Shown here: in pieces, positions 35,787 to 44,197 of the stretch
How positions within the stretch are numbered: the stretch's first letter is position 1
Layout: every line of letters starts with the position of its first letter
Source: Vibrio sp. Of7-15
Lineage (GTDB): Bacteria; Pseudomonadota; Gammaproteobacteria; Enterobacterales; Vibrionaceae
Assembly (NCBI RefSeq): GCF_022347565.1
Contig: NZ_JAKRGH010000001.1
Coordinates: 434,001 to 498,000, forward strand
Length of the DNA stretch: 64,000 nt
Direction of reading: 5' to 3'
Notes under the pieces: generated by a model
Database searches by the model: none
The model's input: only the letters and a program-made list of their open reading frames with translations
Told to the model about the DNA's origin: nothing
Program-made: the position numbers and the translations under genes

Positions 35787-36095
35787 TTGGCCGCGTTGAA
35801 AAAAGGCAGTTCAGTTCGAATAGATGATGAAACAAGGATAAGAATTCGCCCTGCGGAGGTTCTTCCGTGCGGAACCGTGGGCCCAGCTCAGCTAGCAGAG
35901 GAGTACATACCCACAGCGAACCTCAGTTGGCTAGACGAATTTGAAAAAGAACCACCGAAGCCATTATCTGAATCTGAGTATGTACAGCCAGATTTATCGG
36001 TTTTTCCAGAGCATGGCCAGCTTCTCCTGATTGGGATGATTCGGAGTTGGCGTGAGGTCTTATTATATGAATTTTATTATGAATATATATGTTAA
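35787..36095 (+). pseudogene. Fragment of an unknown gene
   Basis: A 102-codon frame with a TTG as the only plausible start. The same frame is open from 35664 with protein-like sequence (EQIDDQLRRLLAPYSIRGELPP) but without an initiator, so the 5' end is probably lost. The sequence is Pro-rich and contains a VLPCGTVGPAQLAEEYI segment. No family recognised. Confidence 0.4.
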
Positions 36096-36133
36096 TAGCG
36101 GCTGAGATCTTAGTCGTGTATGTGGAGGTGTAT

Positions 36134-36961
36134 ATGAAAAGAGTATTATTACCATATTTTGCTATGGCTGCTGTTTCTTTTTCTCTGTTTGTTCAGGCTG
36201 AAGGTGAAGAGGGTTCAGTCCCTAATAGTGACGGAAATTATAAGGGAGATACTGTCAGTTTTGTTTACGATGTTGTATTGGTTGACCAAGAAAAATCCGA
36301 GGAGAGCCCAGAATATTATTGTTTACCCAGTAATGAGAAAATTCGAATCGTTTCCCACGAAGATGAATACTTTGAACTTTATCGTGTTTCTCATTTTGGG
36401 TGGGTAAGTGAAGCTAACAAAGCAGAGGAAGAAGATTATAAAAATAATATAGAGGTGGATAAAAGTAGCGATTCGAGCATAATGCGAAAAAATTGTGTGT
36501 CTTTTCCCGATGATTCAGTTGAATTACGCTATTTACCTCGCAGTACTCGAATTAAAGCTACACATGGTATGGGAGGTTTTGAACTTGGTAACTCAAAAGT
36601 AAGGGGGTTTAGTTATGGCGCTTTAATCGCACCATATAAATATTATAAGACAAGAAAAGAATATATCGGTTCTTCTACATTGGCCCCATTTGTTGGGTAT
36701 CGAATAGATTGGAATCACTTAGGTATAGAGTTTAATCCGGTTCTTTTTGCAGGTGCGACGACTATTCAAGATATAGATAGTGAGGGGGATTCATCAAGCT
36801 TGTTTGGCTTTAGTTGGGGAGGAGGAATACTGTTTGAACTGAAAGATGAGTTTAATGCTGGGATAATTATTGGTGAAGACAAAGTAGGGCGTAAAGAGAA
36901 TTTTAAAAATAACGGTAAGCATTGGATAGCATTTTCTCTAGGCTTTGATTTTAGTAATTAA
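36134..36961 (+). CDS. Exported protein with outer-membrane beta-barrel-like C terminus
   Basis: A 275-aa protein with a signal peptide (KRVLLPYFAMAAVSFSLFVQA). The acidic N-terminal domain contains two Cys. From about residue 150 alternating aromatic/polar strands appear (FVGYRIDWNHLGIEFNPVLFAG; FGFSWGGGILFEL), ending in GFDFSN. The pattern suggests a small beta barrel or YadA/OmpA-like anchoring. I chose the ATG at 36134 because GGAGG lies 5 bases upstream and the signal peptide starts there. Unknown function. Confidence 0.65.
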   Translation: MKRVLLPYFAMAAVSFSLFVQAEGEEGSVPNSDGNYKGDTVSFVYDVVLVDQEKSEESPEYYCLPSNEKIRIVSHEDEYFELYRVSHFGWVSEANKAEEEDYKNNIEVDKSSDSSIMRKNCVSFPDDSVELRYLPRSTRIKATHGMGGFELGNSKVRGFSYGALIAPYKYYKTRKEYIGSSTLAPFVGYRIDWNHLGIEFNPVLFAGATTIQDIDSEGDSSSLFGFSWGGGILFELKDEFNAGIIIGEDKVGRKENFKNNGKHWIAFSLGFDFSN

Positions 36962-37067
36962 TCTTTGATGTATTTGGTTTCTAGTCGTATGGCTGGGCTT
37001 GTAGTGATTTTATTGGTTCAGAGAATTTATGGATGAGTGATCTGTGTTTAAAAACACCTGCAGATCG

Positions 37068-37083
37068 CTGTATTAATATACAG
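37068..37083. promoter_or_regulatory. LexA (SOS) box, orphan
   Basis: CTGTATTAATATACAG is a perfect palindrome matching CTGT-N8-ACAG of gammaproteobacterial LexA sites. No intact gene starts next to it on either strand. In P2-like prophages of this type a LexA-controlled antirepressor gene is expected, which seems to be lost. Confidence 0.6.
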
Positions 37084-37146
37084 TGTTACTCCTATGTAGT
37101 TGCTCATTGTTGCCAACCAAGGAAAGCTAGACGCAGATAGCAGATA

Positions 37147-37181
37147 AAAGAAAGGCCATTCAATCAATTGTTGAAATGGCC
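37147..37181 (-). terminator. Terminator downstream of the Ogr fragment
   Basis: On the minus strand GGCCATT and AATGGCC form a stem with a partly paired loop and continue into TTTCTTTT. It lies 28 bases after the Ogr-like stop codon. Confidence 0.65.
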
Positions 37182-37208
37182 GACGATTCCGATTCATCAC
37201 ATCTTTGT

Positions 37209-37400
37209 TTATAGCATCGATATCTGCTGTTGAAGTTCTTGCCGCTGCTCTGGCGGTAAGGCTTTAACCATATTAAAGGCAAGTTGGCTGGTTGTTTTGG
37301 AACTAGGGCTAAGTGTGTGACTAAAGCACAAATTCATGACAAAAGAGTGGCCGCATTCAGGATCGCAACAGCTGCAGTATAAACCTATCGACTGACAGGC
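37209..37400 (-). pseudogene. Ogr/Delta-like zinc-finger protein, 5' truncated
   Basis: A minus-strand frame without a start encodes GLYCSCCDPECGHSFVMNL, then FSHTLSPS, a Gln-rich end and QQQISML. This matches the C-terminal part of P2 Ogr/Delta late-gene activators: the second CX4C zinc-binding pair is there, while the N-terminal CX2C pair is lost. It shows that the prophage once extended to its late-control end. Confidence 0.7.
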
Positions 37401-37663
37401 TTATGGTACTAAATTTTACTGTTTTTTTATACAACTCTATTGGGTGGTGTATCACCTTGGTTTTGCTCTTCTTTACCGCAAATATTATGAGGGATTTTTG
37501 TGTCAACGGCTTTGTCACTGGTTAATGCAGTTGTTGAATACAAGCTATTACAGCGTGAGAGGGTTGAGCTGAAATTTGAACAGGCTTAGCAAGCTGTTGA
37601 GCCGCAACCCCTTGAGAATCCACGGCTAAGCTTACTCCTACAGTCATGTTTGAAGAATAAACT

Positions 37664-38275
37664 GGTCGTGACTCCAACTTGTTGAACCTCACCTATAGAA
37701 CTCCCGTTCAATAAATGTACCTATCACTTTGTCATGGATTTCTTCTTATTTTGAGAAACTTATCGTTTTAATCGTGTTCTTAATGTGAGGTCTTGTCGTT
37801 CAATACGTTAGGTTAATAACTTTCCCACAATGTGCTTCTCTGCTGGAAGGGGCGATGAATACACAGCAAAGTCACCTGTGCAGAAAAACGTAATTAAGTG
37901 TTGAAGCAAAGAACGAAATGCTTCTGCATTTCGGCGACCAAAGGCATGCGCGATGACCCTTTTAAATCTTGGTTCCCATGCATACCAAAGCCAACGTTGA
38001 TTCTTCTTGTTCTGAACAAATGACCATTGCTCGTCCACTTCACAGATAAGTTCGATTTCAGCATCATCAAAAGGAAGTGTCGTTACTTGCTTTGGTTGGC
38101 GTTTTTAATGTCCTCAATACCGTATTAAACCCAATGTGTAATACTCTAGCGGTATCGCGTAACCCAGAATTATTCATAGCCATATCAACGATTTTCTCTT
38201 TTACACCCGGGTAATAGGCATTATAAGTGTAATCAAGTTGGAATGACTTTCTACACTTCATACAATCTGGAATAA
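37664..38275 (-). mobile_element. Degenerate IS1-family element
   Basis: On the minus strand an InsA-like segment (CMKCRKSFQLDYTYNAYYPGVKEK ... FNTVLRTLK) is followed in another frame by an InsB-like segment (MDEQWSFVQNKKNQRWLWYAW). Further InsB sequence with stops continues to EEIHDKVIGTFIEREFY. A right-end-like GGTCGTGACTCCAACTT is at 37664. The left end and the InsA N terminus are missing where the element abuts the integrase fragment. About 610 bp remain of about 770, and several stops make it inactive. Confidence 0.75.
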
Positions 38276-38364
38276 ATAGGAACAGAGCGATTCTTCTTTG
38301 TTTTGGTGCTGGTGTAAGTAATTTTGTATTTACTAAGCTGATTTCCACGCAGTTGAGCCGCTTT
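38275..38364 (-). pseudogene. Third integrase fragment
   Basis: The minus-strand frame reads AAQLRGNQLSKYKITYTSTK then TKKNRSVPI, the same catalytic-domain segment as in the broken integrase at 21621-22391 but without its stop codon. It is directly joined to the IS1 remnant. It marks a second P2-like integrase gene that was destroyed by the insertion. Confidence 0.75.
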
Positions 38365-38678
38365 TGTTTTAGTTGTTCTTTTCTACGTGTTTCCATAAAC
38401 TCATTAGTAAGTTTCCACTTAAGCTTGGGTTACTTATTACCTCAACGGCTGAATGTTAATTTTCACAAACCATTCCCGTTTTGCTTTTTTCAGGCCTTCG
38501 AAGTAATATTTTACGAAGGCATAGCCTAATAGTTTGTATCTATTCGAGAGGAACTAACAAGGTTCTGAATTTGCGGTATTCATTTTAAATACAATTTACA
38601 TGAACGTTTAATTTTCATTTGATGATAGTAAATAAATTACTAAAATCGTTTCTTAATTTTAGCTACTCAGGTTCACTT
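38365..38678. other. Intergenic region upstream of the Sel1 gene
   Basis: No gene seen. It contains an imperfect hairpin GCCTTCG/CGAAGGC at 38494-38520 and AT-rich sequence that should hold the Sel1 gene promoter. Confidence 0.5.
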
Positions 38679-40001
38679 ATGCGCTTAAATACTAAACTGG
38701 TGGTAATAAGAGTAATTGCATCGTTTTTATTGACTGCCTGTTCCTTAACTCCAAATAATAATGAAAAGTTAACTTCACAAGCCGAGCAGGGCAATGCAAG
38801 TGCTCAAACTAATCTTGGCTGGATGTATGAGAAGGGCCAGGATGTAGAGCGCAATTATCAAGAAGCGATAAACTGGTATCGACAGGCTGCGGAGCAAGGC
38901 TATGCAAGAGCGCAAAATAATCTTGGCTGGATGTATGAGAATGGTCTGGGTGTAGAGCAAGATTACCAAGAAGCTATGAAGTGGTACCGAAAAGCTGCGG
39001 AGCAAGGCTATGCAAGAGCGCAAAATAACCTTGGCTGGATGTATGAGGACGGTCTGGGTGTAGAACAAGATTACCAAAAAGCTATGAAGTGGTATCGACA
39101 GGCTGCCGAGAAAGGTTATGCAGCAGCGCAAACGAATCTGGCTTGGATGTATGATGATGGTCTGGGTGTAGAGCAAGATTATAAAGAGGCTATGAAGTGG
39201 TATCTGAAGGCGGCCGAGCAAAGTGATGCAAGAGCGCAAAATAACCTTGGCTGGATGTATGATGATGGTTTAGGTGTAGAGCAAGATTATCAAGAAGCCG
39301 TAAAATGGTATCGAAAGGCTGCCGAGCAAGGCCATGCAACAGCGCAAACCAATCTTGGCTGGATGTATGAGAAAGGTTCAGGTGTAGAGCAAGATTATGA
39401 AGAAGCCGTAAAGTGGTATCGACAGGCTGCCAAGCAGGGGAATGTAATAGCGAAAAATAATCTTGGCTTGCTATACCGAAAGGGCCAAGGTGTAGAGAAA
39501 GGTTATGAAGAAGCCGTAAAATGGTTTCTACAGGCTGCTGAGCAAGGCTATGCAACAGCACAAACCAACCTTGGCTTTATGTACCATAAGGGGCAGGGTG
39601 TTGAGCAAGATTATGAAGAAGCCTTAAAGTGGTATCGAAAGGCTGCAGAACAAGGCGATGCAAAAGCGCAAAATAATCTTGGCTGGATGTATGAGAATAG
39701 TCTGGGTGTAGATCAAGATTATGAAGAAGCCTTAAAGTGGTATCGAAAGGCTGCCAAGCAGGGGCATGTAATAGCGCAAAATAATCTTGGCAAGATGTAT
39801 GAAAATGGTTTAGGTGTAGAAGGAAAAAATAAATTAACCGCTGCAATGTGGTTTATTTTGGCTAGCCAAAATAGCTCGAGGGAAGGAATAAAAGACGAAG
39901 TTGTTAGTAAGTTAAGAGAAACAATGTCCGATAACGAAATTTCTAAATCCGAAAATAAAGCTAAAACTTGCTTAAGTTCCAATTATAAAAACTGTGGTTA
40001 A
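38679..40001 (+). CDS. Sel1-repeat lipoprotein (ten repeats)
   Basis: A 440-aa predicted lipoprotein with signal VIRVIASFLLTAC (lipobox LTAC, Cys at about residue 21). Ten consecutive 36-residue Sel1/TPR-like repeats follow (pattern AEQGxAxAQxNLGWMYExGxGVEQDYxEAxKWYRKA), then a C-terminal cap. Such solenoids bind proteins or peptidoglycan-associated partners at the cell envelope. The start at 38679 places the signal peptide correctly; an upstream ATG at 38619 would add a second hydrophobic stretch. Confidence 0.85.
   Translation: MRLNTKLVVIRVIASFLLTACSLTPNNNEKLTSQAEQGNASAQTNLGWMYEKGQDVERNYQEAINWYRQAAEQGYARAQNNLGWMYENGLGVEQDYQEAMKWYRKAAEQGYARAQNNLGWMYEDGLGVEQDYQKAMKWYRQAAEKGYAAAQTNLAWMYDDGLGVEQDYKEAMKWYLKAAEQSDARAQNNLGWMYDDGLGVEQDYQEAVKWYRKAAEQGHATAQTNLGWMYEKGSGVEQDYEEAVKWYRQAAKQGNVIAKNNLGLLYRKGQGVEKGYEEAVKWFLQAAEQGYATAQTNLGFMYHKGQGVEQDYEEALKWYRKAAEQGDAKAQNNLGWMYENSLGVDQDYEEALKWYRKAAKQGHVIAQNNLGKMYENGLGVEGKNKLTAAMWFILASQNSSREGIKDEVVSKLRETMSDNEISKSENKAKTCLSSNYKNCG
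38781..39860 (+). repeat. 108-bp tandem repeat array encoding Sel1 units
   Basis: Ten in-frame 108-bp units. Adjacent units (for example units 2 and 3) are very similar at the DNA level, which favours copy-number change by slippage or recombination. Confidence 0.85.
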
Positions 40002-40104
40002 TTTTGTGAATGATTCAGTTTAAATTAATGAGTGCTATCAAGTCAGTGTGACTAGGTGATTACTTATACTATTCTGATCTTATTATTTAAAAAGCCCGAG
40101 TATT

Positions 40105-41060
40105 GGACCCTGTAAATAATTCTGTGTGATTACTGTCGGTTATAAGTATTTTGTGAGTCGCTCTTCAAACATAATCATAAATCGGTTTAAAGCCGTTTTC
40201 CAATTGCGTATAGGCATGGTCCATCGTTTCGATGCATCCAAAATTGCTAGGTAGATGACTTTGCTTGCAGAGTCATCATTTGGAAACAGTTTTCTCTTTT
40301 TAATCGCCTTTCTGATGACGCTATTTAAGGACTCAATGGCGTTGGTCGTGTAAATGGCTTTACGTATGTCCTGAGGGTAATTAAATAGCGTATTTAGGTT
40401 ATCCCAATGAGCGGTCCAAGAACGGCTAATCTGAGGGTATTTTTCATCCCATTTATCAGAGAATTGCTCAAGGGCTAATAGGGCTTCATCTTCAGTCGTA
40501 GACTGATAGATGAGTTTCAAATCGGTTGTCACCGCTTTGTAATCCTTCCACGGTACGTATTTCATTGAGTTCCGTACCATATGGACAATGCAGAGCTGTA
40601 TTTGGGTGTCAGGGTAGACGGAGTTAATGGCATCTGGAAAGCCTTTTAGTCCATCCACACAAGCAATCAGTATGTCCTTTATACCTCTATTTTGAAGCTC
40701 AGTAAGCACACTTAACCAAAACTTAGCCCCTTCATTTTCTGATATCCATAGTCCAAGCAGTTCCTTTTGGCCTTCCATATTCACGCCTAAGGCGAGATAC
40801 ACGGATTTATTGATTACTTGTTTGCCTTGTCGAACTTTTATGACAATACAGCCAATATAAACAATGGGATAGACACTATCGAGAGGACGAGACTGCCACT
40901 TTTGCCACTGAGGTAGAAAAGCCTGACAAAAATCATCGACATGACAAAATAAGTCTACTAACTTACGCATAGCTGGTTCTTTTGTGATGAGTCCTTCTTG
41001 GTCGAAAGATCTGATCGCAGAACCAGCTTTTAGTTCCATTCAGTTTTTATCCCGAACTCA
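40105..41060 (-). mobile_element. Chimeric transposase remnant (IS256 body, IS982 start)
   Basis: The frame 41039-40140 (299 aa) has two parts. From about residue 50 it is an IS256-family (Mutator-type) transposase C-terminal two-thirds: DSVYPIVYIGCIVIKVRQG, LLGLWISENEGAKFWLSVLTELQNRG, CVDGLKGFPDAI. The IS256-type end GGACCCTGTAAATAATTCTGTG is at 40105. Residues 24-47 (MRKLVDLFCHVDDFCQAFLPQW) instead match the start of IS982-family transposases. The IS256 N-terminal third and the opposite inverted repeat are missing, so it is not functional. Confidence 0.7.
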
Positions 41061-41201
41061 GGTTAACTAATAAGGTTACTGCTTTTCCATTAGTCACCGG
41101 TTTAAACCGCTTATCCCGAAAAATACCAGCTTCTCGTAACATTGATTGGCAATATTTGTATGTAGGTATATTCATACTAAATCAAAGTATGAGGACCAGC
41201 G

Positions 41202-41990
41202 ATGATACGCAAATCAATGCAAATTCTCCTTGTCGTATGGGCACTAGTTAGCATGGCGTTGTTCTTTTTTGTTGAGCGACATTATGACAACTGGGGAGAG
41301 AAACAGACCCGTTCGACAGAGCAAATTATATCTAAAGCAGAAGCGTACAATACCAAGTGGTACAAGGACCAGTTAGCTCAACATTATCAAACCGAGTTGA
41401 CGAGCTTTGATACGCGGCAGGATGTGACAGAGAAACAGCGCCGTGAAATTTACCTCGGGCTTTGTATCTACTCTGACTCATTTAGAGCCTGCAGGAAAAC
41501 GTTTGAGATCGCGAGCAATAAGCTCGCGAAAACACCGAACGACGCGATGGCATTGGGGCAACTAGGCGCTGCGTATATCCATATGGCGAGAGTTTATCCT
41601 CTCCGTAGGGCATGGAACGTGTTACTTACTCCAGTGGTTCAGCGATCGTACTTTCTTTCTAAAGGGACGAGTGTGATGGAGAAAGCAGTCGACTTGAACC
41701 CACATGATACGAGATTAAGGCTTCTGCGAGCGGTTTCATATTTTTCATTTCCAAACGACACCACGTTGGTGGATGACCTAAGCTGGTTTGTTGGTAAAAG
41801 AAATTCATTGAATGAAGAGTTCTACCAAAAAGCATTGCTTTTAAAAGGGCTATGGAGCGAAAAAAGTGGAATGAATGGCCGGGCGCTAGAGTATTGGACA
41901 GAAATTGAAGCGATAGGGCTTACCAGTACGCCAGAGTACAAGTTTGCGAAGCAAAGGATTGAAAGATCTTCTGCGCAAAGTGTTGAGTAG
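41202..41990 (+). CDS. Membrane-anchored TPR-like protein at the left of the biosynthetic cluster
   Basis: A 262-aa protein with one N-terminal membrane anchor (residues 6-24) and a helical, TPR-like rest (DAMALGQLGAAYIHMARVYPL; LRLLRAVSYFSFPN; KALLLKGLWSEKSGMNGRALEYW). It ends 10 bases before the first phosphopantetheinyl transferase gene, which has AAGGA in the gap, so the two are probably an operon. It faces the periplasm. It may be a scaffold for envelope-associated biosynthesis or export. Confidence 0.7.
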   Translation: MIRKSMQILLVVWALVSMALFFFVERHYDNWGEKQTRSTEQIISKAEAYNTKWYKDQLAQHYQTELTSFDTRQDVTEKQRREIYLGLCIYSDSFRACRKTFEIASNKLAKTPNDAMALGQLGAAYIHMARVYPLRRAWNVLLTPVVQRSYFLSKGTSVMEKAVDLNPHDTRLRLLRAVSYFSFPNDTTLVDDLSWFVGKRNSLNEEFYQKALLLKGLWSEKSGMNGRALEYWTEIEAIGLTSTPEYKFAKQRIERSSAQSVE

Positions 41991-42000
41991 AGGGTAAGGA

Positions 42001-42684
42001 ATGAGTGATTACACGGATGTGTTTGTTGTAGAAAGAGCAAAGATAGAAGAACGTTTAGCAATGGAAGTGGGGGGCGGTCTTGGTGACAAAAAGACAACAA
42101 CCGATATGGTTTACGGAAGATTAATTGTCGAGAGGTTGATTAGAAATCTGTACGGGGAAACAGCCGCTGATTTTACACTTATACAAAATCAACATGTATT
42201 TTCGCTAGCGAAAGGTGATCAATTTTCTGTCTACTTCAATATATCGATGAGCAAAAAATACATTGCAGTGGCTACCAGTGTAAATACGCCGGTAGGAATT
42301 GATATAGAGTCGTCTGAAGAGTTACCTAAGAAAGCGTTAGTAGGTATTTCAAATAGATGCTTTAGTCGCTTGGAGTTATCTAGAGTCAATACCTTAAATG
42401 ACCAAGTTAACTTTCGGAATTTTTATAGGATTTTGGCGTGCAAAGAAGCGGTTGTCAGTGTGTTGGGCAATGCGTTTAGTTCTTCTTTGAAAAAGATAGA
42501 TACCACTCAATTGGATGAGTCAGACTATATAACAAGCTTTGTTGAGAATAAAAGGTGGAAAGTTTTCACTAGATACTGGCATAACCGCAGGGCTGGCTGT
42601 TTCTTTGCTTTGTCCGCGTTGGGTCACCCAGGCACCATTCGTGTACATCAAACAAAGCAAGTGTTAACGAGTATTTTTCAGTGA
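42001..42684 (+). CDS. Phosphopantetheinyl transferase, divergent
   Basis: A 227-aa member of the Sfp/EntD-type phosphopantetheinyl transferase family, which activates carrier proteins with CoA-derived arms. The metal-binding VGIDIE and the KEA core (ACKEAV) are present. However, the usual W of WxxKEA is Leu, and the family's FNLSHSG motif reads FNISMSKK, without the CoA-contacting His. The C-terminal TTQLDESDYI is shared with the second transferase at 43110, so the two are paralogues. It may be weakly active, or specialised for a partner such as the PKS-NRPS. Confidence 0.75.
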   Translation: MSDYTDVFVVERAKIEERLAMEVGGGLGDKKTTTDMVYGRLIVERLIRNLYGETAADFTLIQNQHVFSLAKGDQFSVYFNISMSKKYIAVATSVNTPVGIDIESSEELPKKALVGISNRCFSRLELSRVNTLNDQVNFRNFYRILACKEAVVSVLGNAFSSSLKKIDTTQLDESDYITSFVENKRWKVFTRYWHNRRAGCFFALSALGHPGTIRVHQTKQVLTSIFQ

Positions 42685-43109
42685 TAACCTGCGAGATAAA
42701 AAGCCAATGCCTAAAGCGTTGGTTTTTTAGTTCTGAGGCTTTATAAATATTCCCTCTCTGTTCGTGCTAAAAGCAAATGACCTTTCATTGAAACTATCTT
42801 TATATTTAACATCTATCTGTTTTGTATTTTAATTGCGTCGTGATGCATATGCTGGTTGTTGGGTTTTCCTTTGATCTTTTATGCCCTCTTTATCCCAATC
42901 AATATCTACTGGTGTGCTTATTATGGTGTATTTTAAGTGTCACTATTCTTTTGGTTTATTTTCATTACATTAATATCATATTCCTTTTTATTATGTTTGA
43001 TTTATCAATTGCAATTCGTCGCTGATATTTCCTCTTGGTCACAATCTATAAAAGGTGAACCTAGTACGGCTTATATTATTACCATTGATATAATGTCGGA
43101 ATAACAGAG
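42685..43109. other. Intergenic region between the two transferases
   Basis: AT-rich, no supported gene. It holds the terminator at 42698-42728 and presumably a promoter for the second transferase. Confidence 0.5.
42698..42728 (+). terminator. Terminator after the first transferase
   Basis: The stem CCAATGC/GCGTTGG (one wobble) with A-rich and T-rich flanks ends in six T. Confidence 0.7.
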
Positions 43110-43949
43110 ATGAGACGAGCGATAAGGATGGCCTGCGAGCCACAAGGTAATAGGATAGACAGCGTGTTAGCGTTGTCATACGGTAGTGAAGAGCGTCAGA
43201 TTGAATATGGAACATCTTTGTTATATATCGCTGAAATAAATAGGCTTAGTACCTATTGTCCGGAGTATAGAGCGGTAACCTGGTTAGATTCTGAAGAGAG
43301 AAATCGTTTGGGAGTGATAAAGTCAAACGCTCGAAGAAAAGAATTTATCTACGGCAGGCTCCTTGCTAAGAGCATTTTGTCTAAGCACCTCAACGTAAAA
43401 CCACACAACATTAGTCTTACAAAAACGAAATTGGGAAAATTAGTTGTAGAAGGCATGGAAGAGGAAGTATATTTCAACTTGTCGCATAGTGGAAATTTCA
43501 TTTCCCTAGCTGTAAGTAAGGACGACCACGTTGGTGTTGATATTGAGGTCAACACCAAGATAGAAGAGGGTGAAATTGGCGATATTACGAATAGCCACTT
43601 CAACGTAAATGAAATAAGTTACGTGTTAGAGTCTAGTCAGGACGAGCGGAGCTTTCAATTCACCAAGATGTGGACGTGTAAAGAAGCCGTTTTAAAAGCG
43701 CTTGGTGTGGGGCTGACAGCACCGCTGAGTGCTGTAGATACAACGGAACTAGATAGTTCAGACTATATCAATACATACATTAACAGTAGGCGTGTCAGGT
43801 TATATACGAGACACTGGCACAATGTTGAAAAGAAATATCACCTGTCTTTTAGTCAGGTTGGAGAAGTGAAAAACGTTGAAATAGTAAAAGGAAATGACGT
43901 AATTAAATATTTGGCCACATCAATGTACGCACAGAGCTCGTACCGTTGA
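43110..43949 (+). CDS. Sfp-type 4'-phosphopantetheinyl transferase
   Basis: A 279-aa Sfp-type phosphopantetheinyl transferase with all conserved motifs: FNLSHSGNFISLAV, VGVDIE and MWTCKEAVLKALG. It is the likely activator of the three carrier domains in the PKS-NRPS and of the discrete ACP at 53117. ATG at 43110; another ATG at 43128 is possible. It stands alone between AT-rich stretches. Confidence 0.88.
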   Translation: MRRAIRMACEPQGNRIDSVLALSYGSEERQIEYGTSLLYIAEINRLSTYCPEYRAVTWLDSEERNRLGVIKSNARRKEFIYGRLLAKSILSKHLNVKPHNISLTKTKLGKLVVEGMEEEVYFNLSHSGNFISLAVSKDDHVGVDIEVNTKIEEGEIGDITNSHFNVNEISYVLESSQDERSFQFTKMWTCKEAVLKALGVGLTAPLSAVDTTELDSSDYINTYINSRRVRLYTRHWHNVEKKYHLSFSQVGEVKNVEIVKGNDVIKYLATSMYAQSSYR

Positions 43950-44197
43950 TTTACATACTGCGTATTAGCAAAGTTGAGAATAAAAAGGCTGTAGTTTCTC
44001 TCCAGCAACGTCGTTGTTGGTAGGCTAGAACAGCCTTCTCCATAGAAAGCTAACAAACAGACCCTCCTATTTCTTCATTGACTCACGAATTCAATACTAA
44101 ATTATGAATTGCGTCGACTTTTCACAAATGGCGGTTGCTTTGCTTGGTCAAACGGTGATTCTATTGGTGAAAATAAAGTCTCTGTTGATGTTCTAAG

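Noticed and set aside
37500-37589. GTG-started 29-aa frame near the IS1 remnant
   Set aside because: Protein-like composition but no ribosome site or homology that I can recognise; lies in a patchwork of decayed sequence.
37808-38396. Two minus-strand frames taken as normal genes
   Set aside because: They are the InsB and InsA parts of a degenerate IS1; the longer one also reads through into the integrase fragment in the wrong frame.
38494-38520. Hairpin GCCTTCG/CGAAGGC as a terminator
   Set aside because: Long 13-base loop and no T-run on either strand.
38775-39982. Four minus-strand frames opposite the Sel1 gene
   Set aside because: Antisense shadows created by the 108-bp periodicity of the Sel1 repeats.
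42822-43025. 67-codon hydrophobic frame between the two transferase genes
   Set aside because: No ribosome site, composition typical of translated AT-rich spacer, and no protein-like pattern beyond chance hydrophobicity.
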